A DNA stretch of 64,000 nt from Drosophila persimilis (GCF_003286085.1 NW_020825368.1:186001-250000); one strand, 5' to 3'. Counted from the first letter of the stretch, positions 32,693 through 44,312 are shown. Notes: generated from the letters alone by a model not told the origin. Program-made: numbers and translations.

Positions 32693-33123
32693 TGCATTTA
32701 TTTAGGCGATTAATTGTATATGTAGGTGTTTATTTATATAATTAAATCAATTTATATAATTAAATTAATAAATTTATTGATTTAAATTTTCTGATTTATG
32801 TATTTTAATTTATTTATCTAAACATCGAATTAATTATTCGCGTATTTATTTATTGTACTATTTATTTTTTTATTTTTTCTCCTTGTAATTGAAGGTATTT
32901 AGGATTCATGAACCAGGTACTGGATGTTTAGTGGAGTAGGGTAGTGAAATCATAAGCAATCCCATTTTTTTATCACCAAGATAGTTAGGTAAATTTAGCG
33001 TTTCGCATTGGCGAGTAAATAGGAAAAGGTCTTTGTGTGTGACTAAGTGACCCGGAGGTTTTTAATGGGTCGAGAAAGACAAGGCGTAGCCCGGTGTCAC
33101 AGTGCAGGTACCAGCCTTATAAC
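32693..33123 (+). other. A+T-rich leader-like region of Gypsy element B
   Basis: About 430 very A+T-rich bases before a gag-like start. The Gypsy element at 41263 has a similar A+T-rich leader before its gag, so this is probably the leader of element B. No LTR or primer site is visible. Confidence 0.4.
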
Positions 33124-34330
33124 ATGCCGAAGACTCGGTCCCAGGACGGTAAAGCTGACAGTAGGCCGGAAGGGTCGTCTCAAGTGGCGAAAAATGTGCA
33201 TACGGGGGCAGCGATAGCCCAAGCACGGGAGACCTACTGAGCGTCGCTCGGGCAGCAAATGGAAGCGCTGAGATCGTCAATGCAAGCGGACATGCTAGAG
33301 TTCATGCGAGAGATAAACGCTGCAGTGGGAACACTAAAAGCGGAGCGAAGGCCGAGTGATGCGAATAGAAGGAAACGGGGATCAAATTCAACCAGTCTGG
33401 GAGGAGGCCAACAGGAAGTACCTGCCAACCAGCAAGCACAGCCAACACACTTGTTCGGGGACAACCGAGCATTGGAGGCCGATCAGTGGACACAAGCCGA
33501 TCAGAGACGAGTGGAGGATTGGCTGTTAAACGGAAGGGGCGCAGAAGCAAACCCTAACAAGAATCGATCGAGCTTCGGGGAAGCTAGGCAAGACCAAGTG
33601 GAGATATAAAGATGGGGGCTTAGCTTCGATGGTGATCCAAAGGGGATGCGCGTGGCCGAGTTAATATTCCATGTTGAGCATCTGCAGACGTCGTATCAGG
33701 TACCGTGGGCGGAGGTGTTGTTCGGACGGTAGGGATGCCGGGCTGGCCGATCCTGAGGTATGATCTCGAACAACATTTCCAAGTTCGACGGACAGAGTTC
33801 GAGCGAGAGCAAGAGCTTACGGAACGCCGACAACGCCACGAGGAGTCGACACACCAGTACATACAGGAGTAATTGGTGTTGAGGTCGAGATTGCTGAATC
33901 CGTTCTCAGATTATGATCTAATAAAGATCATAAAGATCAATAATAGTGATGCAATTTGGAGGCTTATTTACCCGATGCAGATACCGAACCTAAAGAAGCT
34001 GCGAGATGAGTGTGCGGACGCCGAGAAGCTGCTGGCGACGAGATGTCCAAGGAGCGGTCCAGACCATGGAAGAAGTACGCGCAGGGATGACCACAAAGTA
34101 CATGAATTGGTTGCGAACACGCACGAACCGGAGGAGCAGACCGAGGAACTGGATGCTGTCCATAGGACTAGGAATCCGGGGGCGATCGCACCCAGCTGAA
34201 GTGCTGGAACTGAGCGCAACCGGGACACACCTACTTTGAGTGTGAGTCGGCCGTGCTTAGTATATTCTGCTACAAGTGTGGGCTGGCCGGGCTCATCCTC
34301 CCCAAATGCCCAAAATGCCGGGAAATGGGA
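33124..34330 (+). pseudogene. Gypsy B Gag
   Basis: Starts at ATG 33124 (MPKTRSQDGK), with a stop at 33238-33240, then an amphipathic stretch from 33259 (QMEALRSSMQADMLEFMREI). SFDGDPKGMRVAELIFHVEH near 33628-33690 is the Gag core start. After shifts the zinc clusters appear near 34200-34310, the second as CYKCGLAGLILPKC; the first has a stop inside. No RING-type finger precedes the core, unlike the related element C. Confidence 0.7.
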
Positions 34331-34478
34331 AAAAGAGCACGACGCAATTGGAGGAGACGAGTTCCACGTCGCCGCGAAGCAGACAATAGAGAGATCCTCC
34401 AGCATTAAATTAGACACCCTTAAGGAAAGAAGTAGCAATAGGGATGTTTAAGCTACTATATATAAGGTTAACCAAGCT

Positions 34479-34979
34479 GTGTTACCCGAGGCAAGATATT
34501 CCGAGCTCAAGCCGATAAAGGAAAGGCAGCGTCAGTACGAGCAGTCCAGAATTCGGATAATGGGAGCCGAAGCCGCTGAGATGATCGAAATCAGAGCAGT
34601 CAGAGCACAGCGGGCTCGGGACAGGTTCCAGGGACGCAAAAGGAGGCGGCTCCAGGTATGTGCCGCAGTCCGTTCGGCAGTGCGCCCGGATGACAGGCCA
34701 TTCGCTCCAGTGAGTATGGGCCCGAAGACGCTGATGAGACCACTGGATACAGGAGCATCGGTGAGCCTCCTGGGAAGAAGTGGCCTGGAACTGATAGAAG
34801 AATTAGAGCTGAAACTGCAAGATACAAAAAAATTCTCAGTACAAGCAGCGGGAGGCACTCCTCATAAAATACTGGGATATATGTCGGCAGAAATGACGTA
34901 TGGAGGGCAGAAGCAGACTATGGAGTTGTTCCTGTTTCCGTCGCTGAAACAACCGCTGTACCTAGGGGTCGATTTCTAG
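34479..34979 (+). pseudogene. Gypsy B protease
   Basis: LDTGASVSLLGRSG (from about 34744) is the catalytic Asp-Thr-Gly region, and QPLYLGVDF the conserved end of the domain. The frame stops at 34977-34979 before the RT, which opens again at 35028. Confidence 0.8.
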
Positions 34980-35027
34980 CGGAAGTTTGGTCGGGCTCCG
35001 CATATAGTAGACCTAGAACGACACAAG

Positions 35028-36080
35028 GTGTTAGCCGAAATTGATGCAGACCACAAGTTGACGCACACGCAGCAGATAGGTCAGGACCAGGTGAGGAACA
35101 ACTTTAGGTCGTTTAATAAACACGGTTTAGGAATAACGACACTCGAGAAGGAGCATTTCTACCCGGTGCAAGAGCTGTTGTTGATCGAGGTGGACGAAAT
35201 GTTGCGTCCGGGTGTCATCGAAACCAGTGAGAGTCCGTGGAGCAATCGGGTGACGCTGGAACGGAAACCTGGGAAAAATCGTTTGTGTCTGGATGCGCGG
35301 AAACTGAACAAATTAACCGTGAAGGATGCTTACCCGCTGCAGAGCATCGAGTCGATCCTAAGCCGCGTAGAGGATACTGTGTACATCAGCAGCTTCGATT
35401 TTAAGCACGCCTTTTGGCAGATAGAGCTGAAGCCTGAAAGTCGGACGTACACAGCATTTACGGTGACGGGCAGACCGCTCTATCAATTTAAATCGATGCC
35501 CTTCGGGTTGTGCAATGCAGCCCAACGGCTGTGTCATTTGATGGATCTAGTAGTTCCATAACGACTCCGAAGCCATGTTTTTGTATACTTGGACGGCGTA
35601 CTAGTTATTTCCCGGACGTTTGAGGAGACTGTACACCGGTTGGAGGAACTGGCCGAGTGTCTCAGGGAGGCGAACCTGACAATAGGAAGAAAAGAGTCGA
35701 AAGTTCTGTTATAAATATTTAAAGTATTTAGGGTACATCGTAGGCAACGGTGCAATAAGGAGAGAGCCGGAAAAGGTACAGGCGATCACTGAAATACCAA
35801 TGCCAAGGAACGTAAGACAAATCCGGCGATTTTTGGGGACAGCTGGGTGGTATAAGCCGAAACTTCTCGGCACTATCGGGTCCTCTGACGGACTGTCTGA
35901 AAGGAACAGGCCAATTTAAGCTGACGGAGGAGGCAGGCAAATTTTTCGATAAGCTAAAGAAGGCACTCACCAGTGCTCCATGCTAAATCACCCGGACTAT
36001 AAGAACCCCTCCTTATTCAGTGTGATGCGAGCCACGTGGGGATTGGAGCAGTTCTTTTCCAGAAGGATGAGTTGACTTAC
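35028..36080 (+). pseudogene. Gypsy B reverse transcriptase and RNase H start
   Basis: RT blocks visible: NRLCLDARKLNKLTVKDAYP (35279-35338), SSFDFKHAFWQIELK, FKSMPFGLCNAAQRL. At about 35585-35605 the catalytic loop reads YLDGVLV, with Gly in place of the second Asp of YLDD. Later RRFLGTAGWY and SVMRASHVGIG-like RNase H residues (QCDASHVGIGAVLFQKDE near 36015-36070) are seen across shifts. Not functional. Confidence 0.8.
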
Positions 36081-36266
36081 TTCTCACCGTCCTGGATTCC
36101 CCTTGCGGCACCGCTGCCGGCGATGGGTAGGAGCTTGGCTGTTTTCTAGCTGTTCTAGTCTCTCTTATGCAATATTGGGTAAATATGTTCCCTCCAGAAC
36201 TGTGCAAGTCCTTCCAAAAGACTTCTGTATCTTATTTTTTTCTAAGTCGAATTCATCGCAGTGGCT

Positions 36267-36520
36267 TGAAGTGGTTTGAAATAGTAACATATATAAATAG
36301 GTATAAATACTGGGATCCACAAAAGGGAACATTTAGAAAAGTACCAATAAGGGATATTGTTCTCCTTTATATGTTACTCAAATGCCGCCGCAATTCAAGT
36401 CAAAAGGTAAACGAAGGAGGGTAATGTGGTTGGATAGGAGGCTGTAAAAGCCTTCTTTATGGGATCACCGGAGGAAACGTGAGCGGTGATCATGGTAGGG
36501 TGGGCATAAGTGGTCACAAC
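36267..36520 (+). repeat. 5' LTR of Gypsy C, left part
   Basis: Matches 46566-46819 base for base except for scattered changes. It starts TGAAGTGGTTTGAAATAG. It stops in CACAAC where the R1-clade LINE begins. Confidence 0.9.
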
Positions 36521-36717
36521 TACAGCGTTTTTTTTTTATCCATGGATACGCCACGGTGGTTCAGAATCTCTAAGAGACGCGACCGGCCCGTACAAGTCAA
36601 CGAACTGGACTACCCCTTCGGGGCTTCCCAGCTAAACTCACCACCACGCACAGCTGCACACCTCATTCCCCGCGGGATCACCGCAAAGTATTACTTCGCG
36701 GGGATGGGTTGCCTACT

Positions 36718-39323
36718 TTAGGCACTCTCCTCTACGCGTCGCTCCCTTTCGCATCTTCTCAGATCGCTCTGGATGGCTATTACGGTGTTGCTAACGCGCT
36801 GCCAGTTCTCGTCGGACTCCGTCATGAACGCCATTAGCTCCTCTGGTCGTGGGAAATACTCTGCACTTGAGCGGTACCTCGTGCAGTGGTAGATCACATG
36901 CTCCGGATCCTCGCTCTCATTCGAACACTCAGGACACTCGGGAGTATCCTCGTGTTTGAACCTATGCAGATACTTCCTGTATCCTCCGTGACCCGTCAGG
37001 AATTGGGTGAGGTGGTAGTTCATCTCACCGCTTCTCCGCCCTATCCATGACTCAATGTCCGGGATTATTCTATTGGTCCACCGTCCATTTGTGGCCGTGT
37101 CCCATCTTGCCTGCCATTTTTCAATCGACGCCCGCCTTTCCGACGCACGGATGGTCTCTAGCGATGAATTAGTTCGCATCCCTGCTCGCGCTTCATATAC
37201 ATGCGTCATCTCGAGCGCTAGTATATCCACCGGTATCATGGCCGCGAGGACCAGGGCTGCGTTATCCGACACCGTCCTATATCCAGACTCTACTCGAAGA
37301 GCGCAGAGCCGATATGGCACTGACATCTTTCTTCTAAGACTCATGTTGCCGGATAGGGTTGAAGACCACACCGGCGCAGCGTACAGTTGGATCGAGGCCA
37401 CTACTCTCGCCAGGAGTAAGCGTCGACCTGCCTTGGGTCCACCAATATTGGGGAGCATCCTTGCGAGTGCTGCCTGCATCCGGGAGGCTTTTTGACTCAC
37501 GTACTCGATGTGGGCCCGGTAGTTCAATCGGTTATCCAGCATCACGTCTAGGTACCGGATTGACTCCTGCGACTTAATAGTCACATTACCCACGCGAAAC
37601 GTCGCGTACTCCACCTTCTTCCGACTCGTGATGAGTACAGCCTCCGGATTGCCTGGTTGGCCGTCGCCCCGACATTTCGGAGCTCTTTGGCTACCACGAC
37701 CAGGGCGAGATCGTCAGCGAAACCGACAAGCGTGCATCCTTGCGGGAGCTGGAGTCTCAGGACGTCGTCGTACATTATGTTCCACAGTAGAGGTCCTAAG
37801 ACTGATCCCTGTAGAACTCCGGCTGTCACCCTGTAGAGCTTTGGTCCCTCCTCCTTCTCGTACCTCAGTACTCTACCCGACAGGTAGCTGGCTATTATCC
37901 GAAGCAGGTAGGTGGGAACTCCAATCCTCCGGAGCGCCTCGTTTATCCGAGACCAGTTCGCTGAGTTAAACGCGTTACGGATATCCAGGGTCACCACCGC
38001 GCAGTACTCCTTTGTGCCAAATCTCCATCTTATTCCCTCGATTGCTCTGGATGCAATGTCGGTGACTGACTTGATGGCGTCGACCGTTGATTTGGCCTTC
38101 CGGAATCCGTACTGGGACTCCGATAAGGCCTCCTTCTCTTGGATCACAACTTGCAGTCGGTTGTAGACGATTCTCTCCAGGGTTTTGCCGACCGTATCCA
38201 GAAAACATATTGGGCGGTATCGTGATGGTTCCTCTGGGGACTTATTTCCTTTGGGCAGAAGTATTAGCCGCTGCACTTTCCACTGCTCTGGAAACACTCT
38301 TTCCCGTAGGCATTTGTTGAACAAATACATCTGGTCTGGTGGTTGCTCCAAGCTTCAATGCCTTGTTTGGGATACCGTCCGGTCCTGGTGCCTTTTTATC
38401 CCCAATTCTCCTGGTAGCCGCTATCAGCTCCTCCTTTATGGCACGTTTAAGGGCTCTTTTCGCTGATCGGAGTTCCTCTCCCCTGGTTTCGAACTCAGGC
38501 CGACCTCGTACTCTCTGGTAGCACCGTCTTGCTCGTAGGCAGGCTTTCCTTAGCTGGTTAACCTCCGCATTCCACCAGTAACAGGGCGCTTCTCTTTTGC
38601 AAGGCTTCCTTCGTGGCATTGCCGCATCACATACCTCCTCCATGAGCTTCGCCAGTTTCTGAGCCAGGCCCTCTGCCGTTTCTCGTGCAGGGCTCCAGCT
38701 GGCGTTGCGCAGATATTCCGTGAAGGTTTCCACATCCAGGTGGTCGCCCTTCCATTTAGGTCCGGTAATTTTGGCTAGCTGTCTTTTCGTTGCTGCTCCG
38801 CATTTGAAGTGGATCGCCTGGTGGTCGCTGAACGTAAACTCCTCGCTTACTCTCCACGTAGATCCCCTATGGAGTGAGACGCTCAAGGACGCAAGTTCCT
38901 CGAGCAGACACGTGCCTCTGGCGTTGGTTTCCTTACTACCCCACTCTACGGACCACGCATTAAAGTCTCCCGCTATTATTACGGGGGCTCTTCAGCGCGC
39001 GTCTTCCGCTATATGCGCTAGCATACTTTGGAAGCGCGCTAGGTCCCAGCTCGGCGGGGCATAGCAGCATAGAAGGCATAGAAGGTTACCTCTCTATGCC
39101 TCGCTCTAACAAATCCTTCGTTGGTTGCGCATATCTCCTGGGGGGGGATTCGTACGGCCCAGATGGCCGCCTTGCCGCAACTGCTGCTGGTCCAACCGCT
39201 TCCTGGTATCGCCCTGAATGGCTCGCAGATGAGCACGACTTCGGTCCTCCTCTCCCTGACTGCTTGTCTCAGGAGAGACTGAGCAGCTTCGCAATGGTTT
39301 AAGTTCAGCTGAGTACACCTCAT
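36718..39323 (-). pseudogene. R1-clade ORF2 (endonuclease and reverse transcriptase)
   Basis: ATG at 39323 gives MRCTQLNLNHCEAAQSLL, the usual R1-type start. Its ATG overlaps the ORF1 stop as ATGA (39323-39320). Endonuclease: IIAGDFNAWSVEWGS (about 38940-38985) and FTFSDHQAIHF (about 38820). RT: KKAPGPDGIPNKALKLG, YRPICFLDTVGKTLERIVYN, TLDIRNAFNSANW and FADDLALVV (about 37700). C-terminal zinc cluster CPECSNESEDPEHVIYHC (about 36885-36940). Shifts near 39050, 38350 and 37620 break it into four frames. Confidence 0.85.
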
Positions 39324-40328
39324 GCTGATCTTTTAGTCAGGGCGTTCCTAAACAGGGGGCATCTACCGCTGCCGGCCACGTGCTTCCAGTCTGCGCTCGT
39401 TCCCTTGCAGAGCATGCACTGTGGTTCCAGGCTACAGTCCTTTGCCAGGTGGTTCTCCTTTCCACATCTTCTACACAGCTTGGACCTATCTACTTTGCTA
39501 CTGCACTGTCGTGCCATATGCCCAAACTCGAGACATCTGAAGCATTTGGTGACGCTGATTCGCTCACGCAGTCTGCATCTTACCCAGCCTACTTTTAGGA
39601 CTCCTATTTTCAGAGCTTTCTGAGCGCTCTCCGCTGGCAGCCTGATTGTGGCCGTCTGGGTTCCACCGTATGCCTTTCGCAGCTGGATGTCATCCGCAGA
39701 CAGCTCCGCCAATTCCACCTGGCTTCTCAGAGCTTCGCATATATCCTCCGTGGTGGTTATTTCGTCCAGGTCCTTGCACTCTACGGTCACCCGGTGCGAC
39801 AGGCTACGGACTTCTGCGTGCTCCTTCAGCGTATTGGCTACCAGGCTTTTAAACGTCTCCTCTCCCGACTTGTTGAGCTGTAGCAGTAGCTCTCCTTTTT
39901 GGGTCCTCCTGATCCTGGCGCAGGGTTTCGTCCGTCCTAACCTTGCGCAGTATCTCTGCATAGGTCTTTTCACCTTTGGTGGCAATGACGATGGCGTCTG
40001 GTCGCGTCTTGCCCGCGAGCGCTCCAGTCGGCTTTTGCGGCCTCTACCTTCTGCGCCGGTTGGTCACCGTTAGAAATGGGGTCTCCTCCGGCTCCTTTCT
40101 CTCCCTTTCAGCGTGGGCGTCCTTTTCAACTGCTACTCCTGGTGTAGTCTGGACCTCGACCGCTGCCTTGGTCCTCTTTGTCCGGGGTGTTGGTGCACCT
40201 GCAGCCTGTTTCCTCTTAGGCTCCGGGAGAGGTCTGAAAATCGGTGACGTCTGAGAAGACTGGTGGGTCCTGATCACCGCCTTAGCTCCTTCGTCGTGCA
40301 GCTGGATAGCAACCAGCTCATACAGCAC
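39320..40328 (-). pseudogene. R1-clade ORF1 (Gag-like)
   Basis: The N-terminal part (40044-40328) is basic and Pro-rich. A stop at 40041-40043 and a shift near 39915 separate it from the C-terminal part (39320-39985), which has three CCHC clusters: CFRCLEFGHMARQC, CRRCGKENHLAKDC and CMLCKGTSADWKHV. This cluster arrangement is typical of R1/I-type ORF1 proteins that package element RNA. Confidence 0.85.
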
Positions 40329-40329
40329 C

Positions 40330-40970
40330 CTTATGCTCGTTCGTCGTTATGGGTGTGTTATTTTTACTCATTTTGTTGGGTCCCAACCCGTAAGCCGTTG
40401 TCCTTGTCTGTTGTACAGTCGCGTTATGATCCCATGGTTGTCTATGCAAGCAAGGAGGCCATGCGAGGGTTGACTCCCGCCCTTATGGGGTCGGGAGTTC
40501 AGAGCCGGATCCGCGGCGGAGTCAGGAGTCAGGAGTGACTCAACTGAGCCTGTACGTCCAATTTAATGGCTACGGAACAAGGAGCGTGCTTAGAGATTTG
40601 CCAATTTTTCACGGGACGGGTTCAGAAGCTGCATTAACCTAGCAGCCATTTCGGCGGGGTTTCATTCCGCGTACTAAAGTGCTAGAATGCTGGCTTCCGT
40701 CAGCCCTGGGATCATCAATCCAAAAATTGGGGGTCCAGTTCCTATCCTAAGACTTTACTGGTCTCCGTTTTAGTCGCCTTCTCGTATTAGCTAGGTGTTT
40801 CATAGGTGTGTTAAACCTATCCGAGGGATACCTGGCATGTGCCGGCGGTTACGAGTTGCTTTAGTGCTCTTTAGAGGGAGCAGAACATCCCCGTGTCTTC
40901 TTAGTCGCCTCATACGACAAGCTATGACATGCTGTGGTGGTATTCTACTGCCCGCTCACCACACGGGTGA
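40330..40970 (-). other. R1-clade LINE 5' leader
   Basis: About 640 bases upstream of ORF1 without a coding frame. The segment CTTAGTCGCCTCATACGACA (40899-40918) and what follows resemble a conserved stretch I recall from R1-clade elements. Confidence 0.5.
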
Positions 40971-40980
40971 CACCACACGG

Positions 40981-41263
40981 GTCACGATTCGTATGTGTGT
41001 ATGTGTCCGTGTGCGTGGTTAGGTGTATTTGGTCATGTTCGTATTTGTGTCCGATACTTCGCTGAACGTGAAAACTTAATGAACGTTACTGTATCTGTGT
41101 TATGATTGTTGGAGTAGAGCTGTGTCCCGTCCGTCCTGGGAAATAAAAGCTCCCCCATTTCTTGCCGATGAGACGGAAGCCAGAACAAGCACGTACCCGG
41201 ACGGGAGACGAACCATCACCTGCTCAGCCTTCCTCGAAGGTTTCTAATACCCAATATGCTACA
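40981..41263 (+). repeat. 5' LTR of Gypsy C, right part
   Basis: 283 bp matching 46828-47110. Contains GGAAATAAAAGC (polyadenylation-like) and ends CCCAATATGCTACA. Confidence 0.9.
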
Positions 41264-41277
41264 GTTAGTTTATTATT

Positions 41278-41295
41278 TGGCGCCCAACGTGGGGC
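41278..41295 (+). other. Primer-binding site of Gypsy C (tRNA-Lys type)
   Basis: TGGCGCCCAACGTGGGGC is complementary to the 3' end of a Drosophila tRNA-Lys as I know it, and the match continues past 18 bases. It lies 14 bases after the LTR end, further than usual. Confidence 0.8.
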
Positions 41296-41958
41296 CCGAG
41301 CTGTCGCAACTGACAACACACCGGCAAGCCCCAAATGATTGTGAAAAATTGTGGAATGTAGATGTGACCTTACATTCCCAACCAGTATCGGGACAGATGT
41401 GTTGGAGAAATGCTACTCGTTTTTTTTCCTTTCTGGATTATCCGATCAGGAACGGTGGGTGAAAGGCCTCAATTTGCCAGGAAGGTTTTGCGAATAGGAC
41501 TCATACTCATTGGGCTGGGAATCTGGTATCGTTGGATGGATACGTGGTATAAAACAATAGTTTTACCCACCGCGCAATACCCGGACCGCCTATAGCTACG
41601 AGTTGTGGGTTATTATTAATTTGTTTATGCATGTAGTTGAATAAATGTAGTATATGGGAAACATCATACACATATACCATCATAGATATACCTTATTATC
41701 CCCTTTGACTTCAGCATGGTCCTAGCAGATTTTTTTTTGTTTGATACTTTATTTATTTTATAAATTTCTTAAATTTTATTTATCTATTTAATTACTTTAG
41801 TATAATATTTATAGATTTATTATTTCAAAATAATAACTATAGTTATTTATTTATTTTATTTTATTTAGTATTTATTGTTTTTGGTTGTTCACCTAGGGTT
41901 ATTAGGCGTTCGTTAGGAAACAGTAAGGCTGAAACGGGGATCGTCAGAACTCGTATGA
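41296..41958 (+). other. A+T-rich leader of Gypsy C
   Basis: About 660 bases with no supported gene before the Gag frame. 41720-41880 is extremely A+T-rich with ATTT runs, like 32700-32880 before Gypsy B. Confidence 0.6.
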
Positions 41959-42520
41959 AAACAATGCGTATTTGGCAGTTGCGAGAATTTAGCAGACGAA
42001 GAATTACAAGAAAGAGTTTGTTTGATCTGCCAGGCTCAGGTGGAATATTTGGCTCAGCTCCTTACCACGTCTTGTGGTCACACTTTCCATAGGGCCTGTT
42101 TTGGCACACAAGTGGGATATAAGAAGGTTTGTCCTGTCTGCAAAACGTCTTTTCAGTCATCGATGTTGAATGTATTAGATGGATCAGCTGGGGACGCCGT
42201 TGGAACCAATAATACGAGGAGAAAAGCCCATGTGGGGGCTCCACAGGGAGCTTCGACGTCTGCTTCGGCCAATCAGTCGCAAACTAGAGAAGCTGATCCG
42301 CAAGTGGTGGTAGCTCCTTCGCCTAGTAACGAGCTTCAGCGAATGATAGCCGAAGCCATGGCTGAAGCCTCGTTGACACAAACCGAGATGCTGAGCAATG
42401 CGATCGCTAATGGTTTTCAAGGTATTGTCGTCTCTCTCATGGACCAACTAGCAAATACAGCGGATGTTCCTTCGAGGGATAACCAAGCTGGAGAAGGAAC
42501 GGCCGACACCCTTGCCCGCT
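41959..42520 (+). pseudogene. Gypsy C Gag N-terminus with RING-H2 finger
   Basis: The frame is open from 41959 with no ATG. It reads VCLICQ, then SCGHTFHRAC, then VCPVC: C-x2-C-x14-C-x-H-x2-H-x2-C-x10-C-x2-C (42019-42141), an exact RING-H2 pattern. RING-H2 domains bind two zinc ions and usually serve as E3 ubiquitin ligases. After a Ser/Ala/Gln-rich linker comes an amphipathic stretch (NELQRMIAEAMAEASLTQTE, about 42327-42390). A shift near 42520 joins it to the Gag core. The related element B has no RING here, so the finger looks acquired, or lost in B. Confidence 0.75.
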
Positions 42521-43335
42521 CAGGTTTTCGAAACAGCCAGCACGAACTCCCCCATGAGTGTGGATATTCGACCAGAGCGTGTTAGTCAAATTTTAGTCAA
42601 TTGGAAGCTTAGGTTCTCTGGGCGGGCTGGAATTTCCGTCGACGATTTCATTTATCGGGTAGAATCGCTCACAATCCAAACATTGGACGGGAATTTCGAG
42701 TTGCTTTCGAGATACGTGAGCAATCTCTTTGGGGGTAGTGCCAATGACTGGTTTTGGCGCTACCATAAGAGTGTTAGGACGGTCGTTTGGGCCGACCTTA
42801 AATCTTCACTGTTAGTACGGTTCAAGGATGAGAGGACAGACGTCAACATTCGAGCTGCAATAGACCGAAGGAAGCAGAAGGAGAACGAATCATTTGATTA
42901 GTTCTACGAAGGGATTGTCCGATTGGCAGATACACTGGCAACGCCCTTGTCAAAATGTTCCCTGATGGAGTCACTCCGATCCAATTTATTGCCGGAGATA
43001 CAGCATGAACTGCTATATGAAAAGATCTTTAGCATTGCACAGTTAAGACACTTGGTGAAGACTCGGGAACTGTTCATGCAAACTGTTGGTCAAGATCCGG
43101 CGGCAAGACCACGTCCAGCACCAAGACGGTTAGTTCATGCGGTAGAAAGCCCAGTGCAAGAGGAGTCAGACGAAAGTGGTGAGGAGATAGCAGCGTTCAA
43201 CTTAGTCTGTTGAAACTGCCGTGGTAATGGTTATCACTACCAGGATTGCGTAGCAGTGCGAGTAGTTTTTTGCTATGGGTGTGGCCAGCCTGACACTTAC
43301 AAGCCGTCGTGCCAAAAATGCCAAGCAACAAAAAA
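42521..43335 (+). pseudogene. Gypsy C Gag core and zinc knuckles
   Basis: Capsid-type core: KLRFSGRAGISVDDFIYRVE, NLFGGSANDWFWRYHKSVRT and LKSSLLVRFKDERTDVNIRA. A TAG at 42899-42901 and a TGA at 43211-43213 interrupt the same frame. The knuckles read C-N-C-R-G-N-G-Y-H-Y-Q-D-C (just after the TGA) and CYGCGQPDTYKPSC. The second, without a proper His position, is the unusual form shared with element B. The frame then hands over to the protease by a -1 step. Confidence 0.8.
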
Positions 43336-44028
43336 CAACCAAGTGCGTGCACCCTTGAAAAGTGCACGCAGACCATCAGCGTCCAAAGCGACGAACACCG
43401 AGTAGCGCCGATAGAAGCTGCAACGCAATTCCCAATTCCAATAGTAAATAATAATTTAACCATAGTTAATAAGAAAATAACACAGGAAGATCAAAAGGAT
43501 AGGGAGTCTAAACGGAAGGCACGAGCAAAAGTACGTCGGGAAGAATTTGTCAGAAATCTAAGGTTAGAGAAACAAGCTCTGGTATCGTCAATAATATCAG
43601 AAGATCTCAGGCCATATGCAGAAGTCACATTATTATACAGGAAGCTTGTTGGATTGCTGGATACAGGGGCATCTATTAGTTGCATTGGTGGAGATTTGGC
43701 TTGCGAGCTGCTTGAAAGCCAATTTCACTTTAAGCCCATGGCTTCCACAGTTCGGACAGCGGGTGGGCAGTCCCAGAGAGTGGTTAGGAAGCTTCAAGCG
43801 GAAGTGGGCTATAAAGGTGTTACCAGGTCTCTTACCCTATACATCGTTCCAACTCTAACGCAGCATCTGTATCTAGGCATTAACTTTTGGACCGAATTTG
43901 GCCTATTGCCAGCCGACTTGTATCCACAAGGAACTGCGAATGACACGGTGGACCATTGCGATGAGGTGGGGAAGCCAGAAAACCAACGTCCTTTATCGGA
44001 GGTACAACGAGAACAACTGAATAAGTAG
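43309..44028 (+). pseudogene. Gypsy C protease
   Basis: An uninterrupted 239-codon frame, -1 relative to Gag. A basic linker (ESKRKARAKVRREEFVRNLR) precedes VGLLDTGASISCIGG (about 43651-43695), the active site, and QHLYLGINFWTEFGLLP (about 43862-43912), the end of the domain. It stops with TAG at 44026-44028; the RT begins in another frame, so at least one shift lies between 44028 and 44081. Confidence 0.85.
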
Positions 44029-44080
44029 AACCATTCAGTGTCTTCCGTCGTTCGCGGATAATTGTTTAGGAAAGACCACG

Positions 44081-44312
44081 TTGTTGTCCCATGTAATAGA
44101 TGTAGGAGAGCCCACAAAAAAACGACACTATGCAGTGTCCCCAGCTATCGAGAAATTAATGTATGAGGATTTGGATCGCATTTTAGCGCTAGGGGTTATC
44201 GAAGAATCCAACAGTGCGTGGTCTTGTCCGGTAGTATTCGTCCGGAAGCCGGAGAAGGTTCGTCTTTGTATAGACAGCCGAAAGGTGAACGAGGTGACTC
44301 GGAAGGACGCGT
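44081..44312 (+). pseudogene. Gypsy C reverse transcriptase, part 1
   Basis: Reads IEKLMYEDLDRILALGVIEE, SNSAWSCPVVFVRKPEKVRL and CIDSRKVNEVTRKDAY, the RT fingers up to the KDAY motif. There the captured host sequence begins; the frame carries on into it out of register and stops at 44530. Confidence 0.85.

Larger units (their letters stand above)
33124..36125 (+). mobile_element. Ty3/Gypsy retrotransposon B, degraded, no LTRs seen
   Basis: Gag, zinc knuckles, protease, RT and the start of RNase H lie in order on the plus strand. It is related to, but distinct from, the Gypsy element at 36267-47110, judged by protease and knuckle layout. Sequence after about 36080 no longer reads as RNase H, and integrase and LTRs are missing, so this is a truncated copy. 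Confidence 0.8.
36521..40970 (-). mobile_element. R1-clade LINE inserted in the Gypsy C 5' LTR
   Basis: Minus strand. A run of T at 36528-36537 is the poly(A) end; ORF2 and ORF1 follow to the right, and a 5' leader reaches about 40970, where the LTR resumes. R1 clade is judged from three CCHC clusters in ORF1, the ATGA overlap of the two ORFs, an FADD RT loop and a C-terminal CCHC. The target is ACA-rich (CACAACAACACC in the 3' LTR), the kind of site known for Waldo-type R1 elements. CACCACACGGGTGA and a near copy lie side by side at 40957-40984. Confidence 0.85.

Noticed and set aside
42062..42244. Minus-strand ORF opposite the RING finger
   Set aside because: Antisense shadow of the Gag frame.
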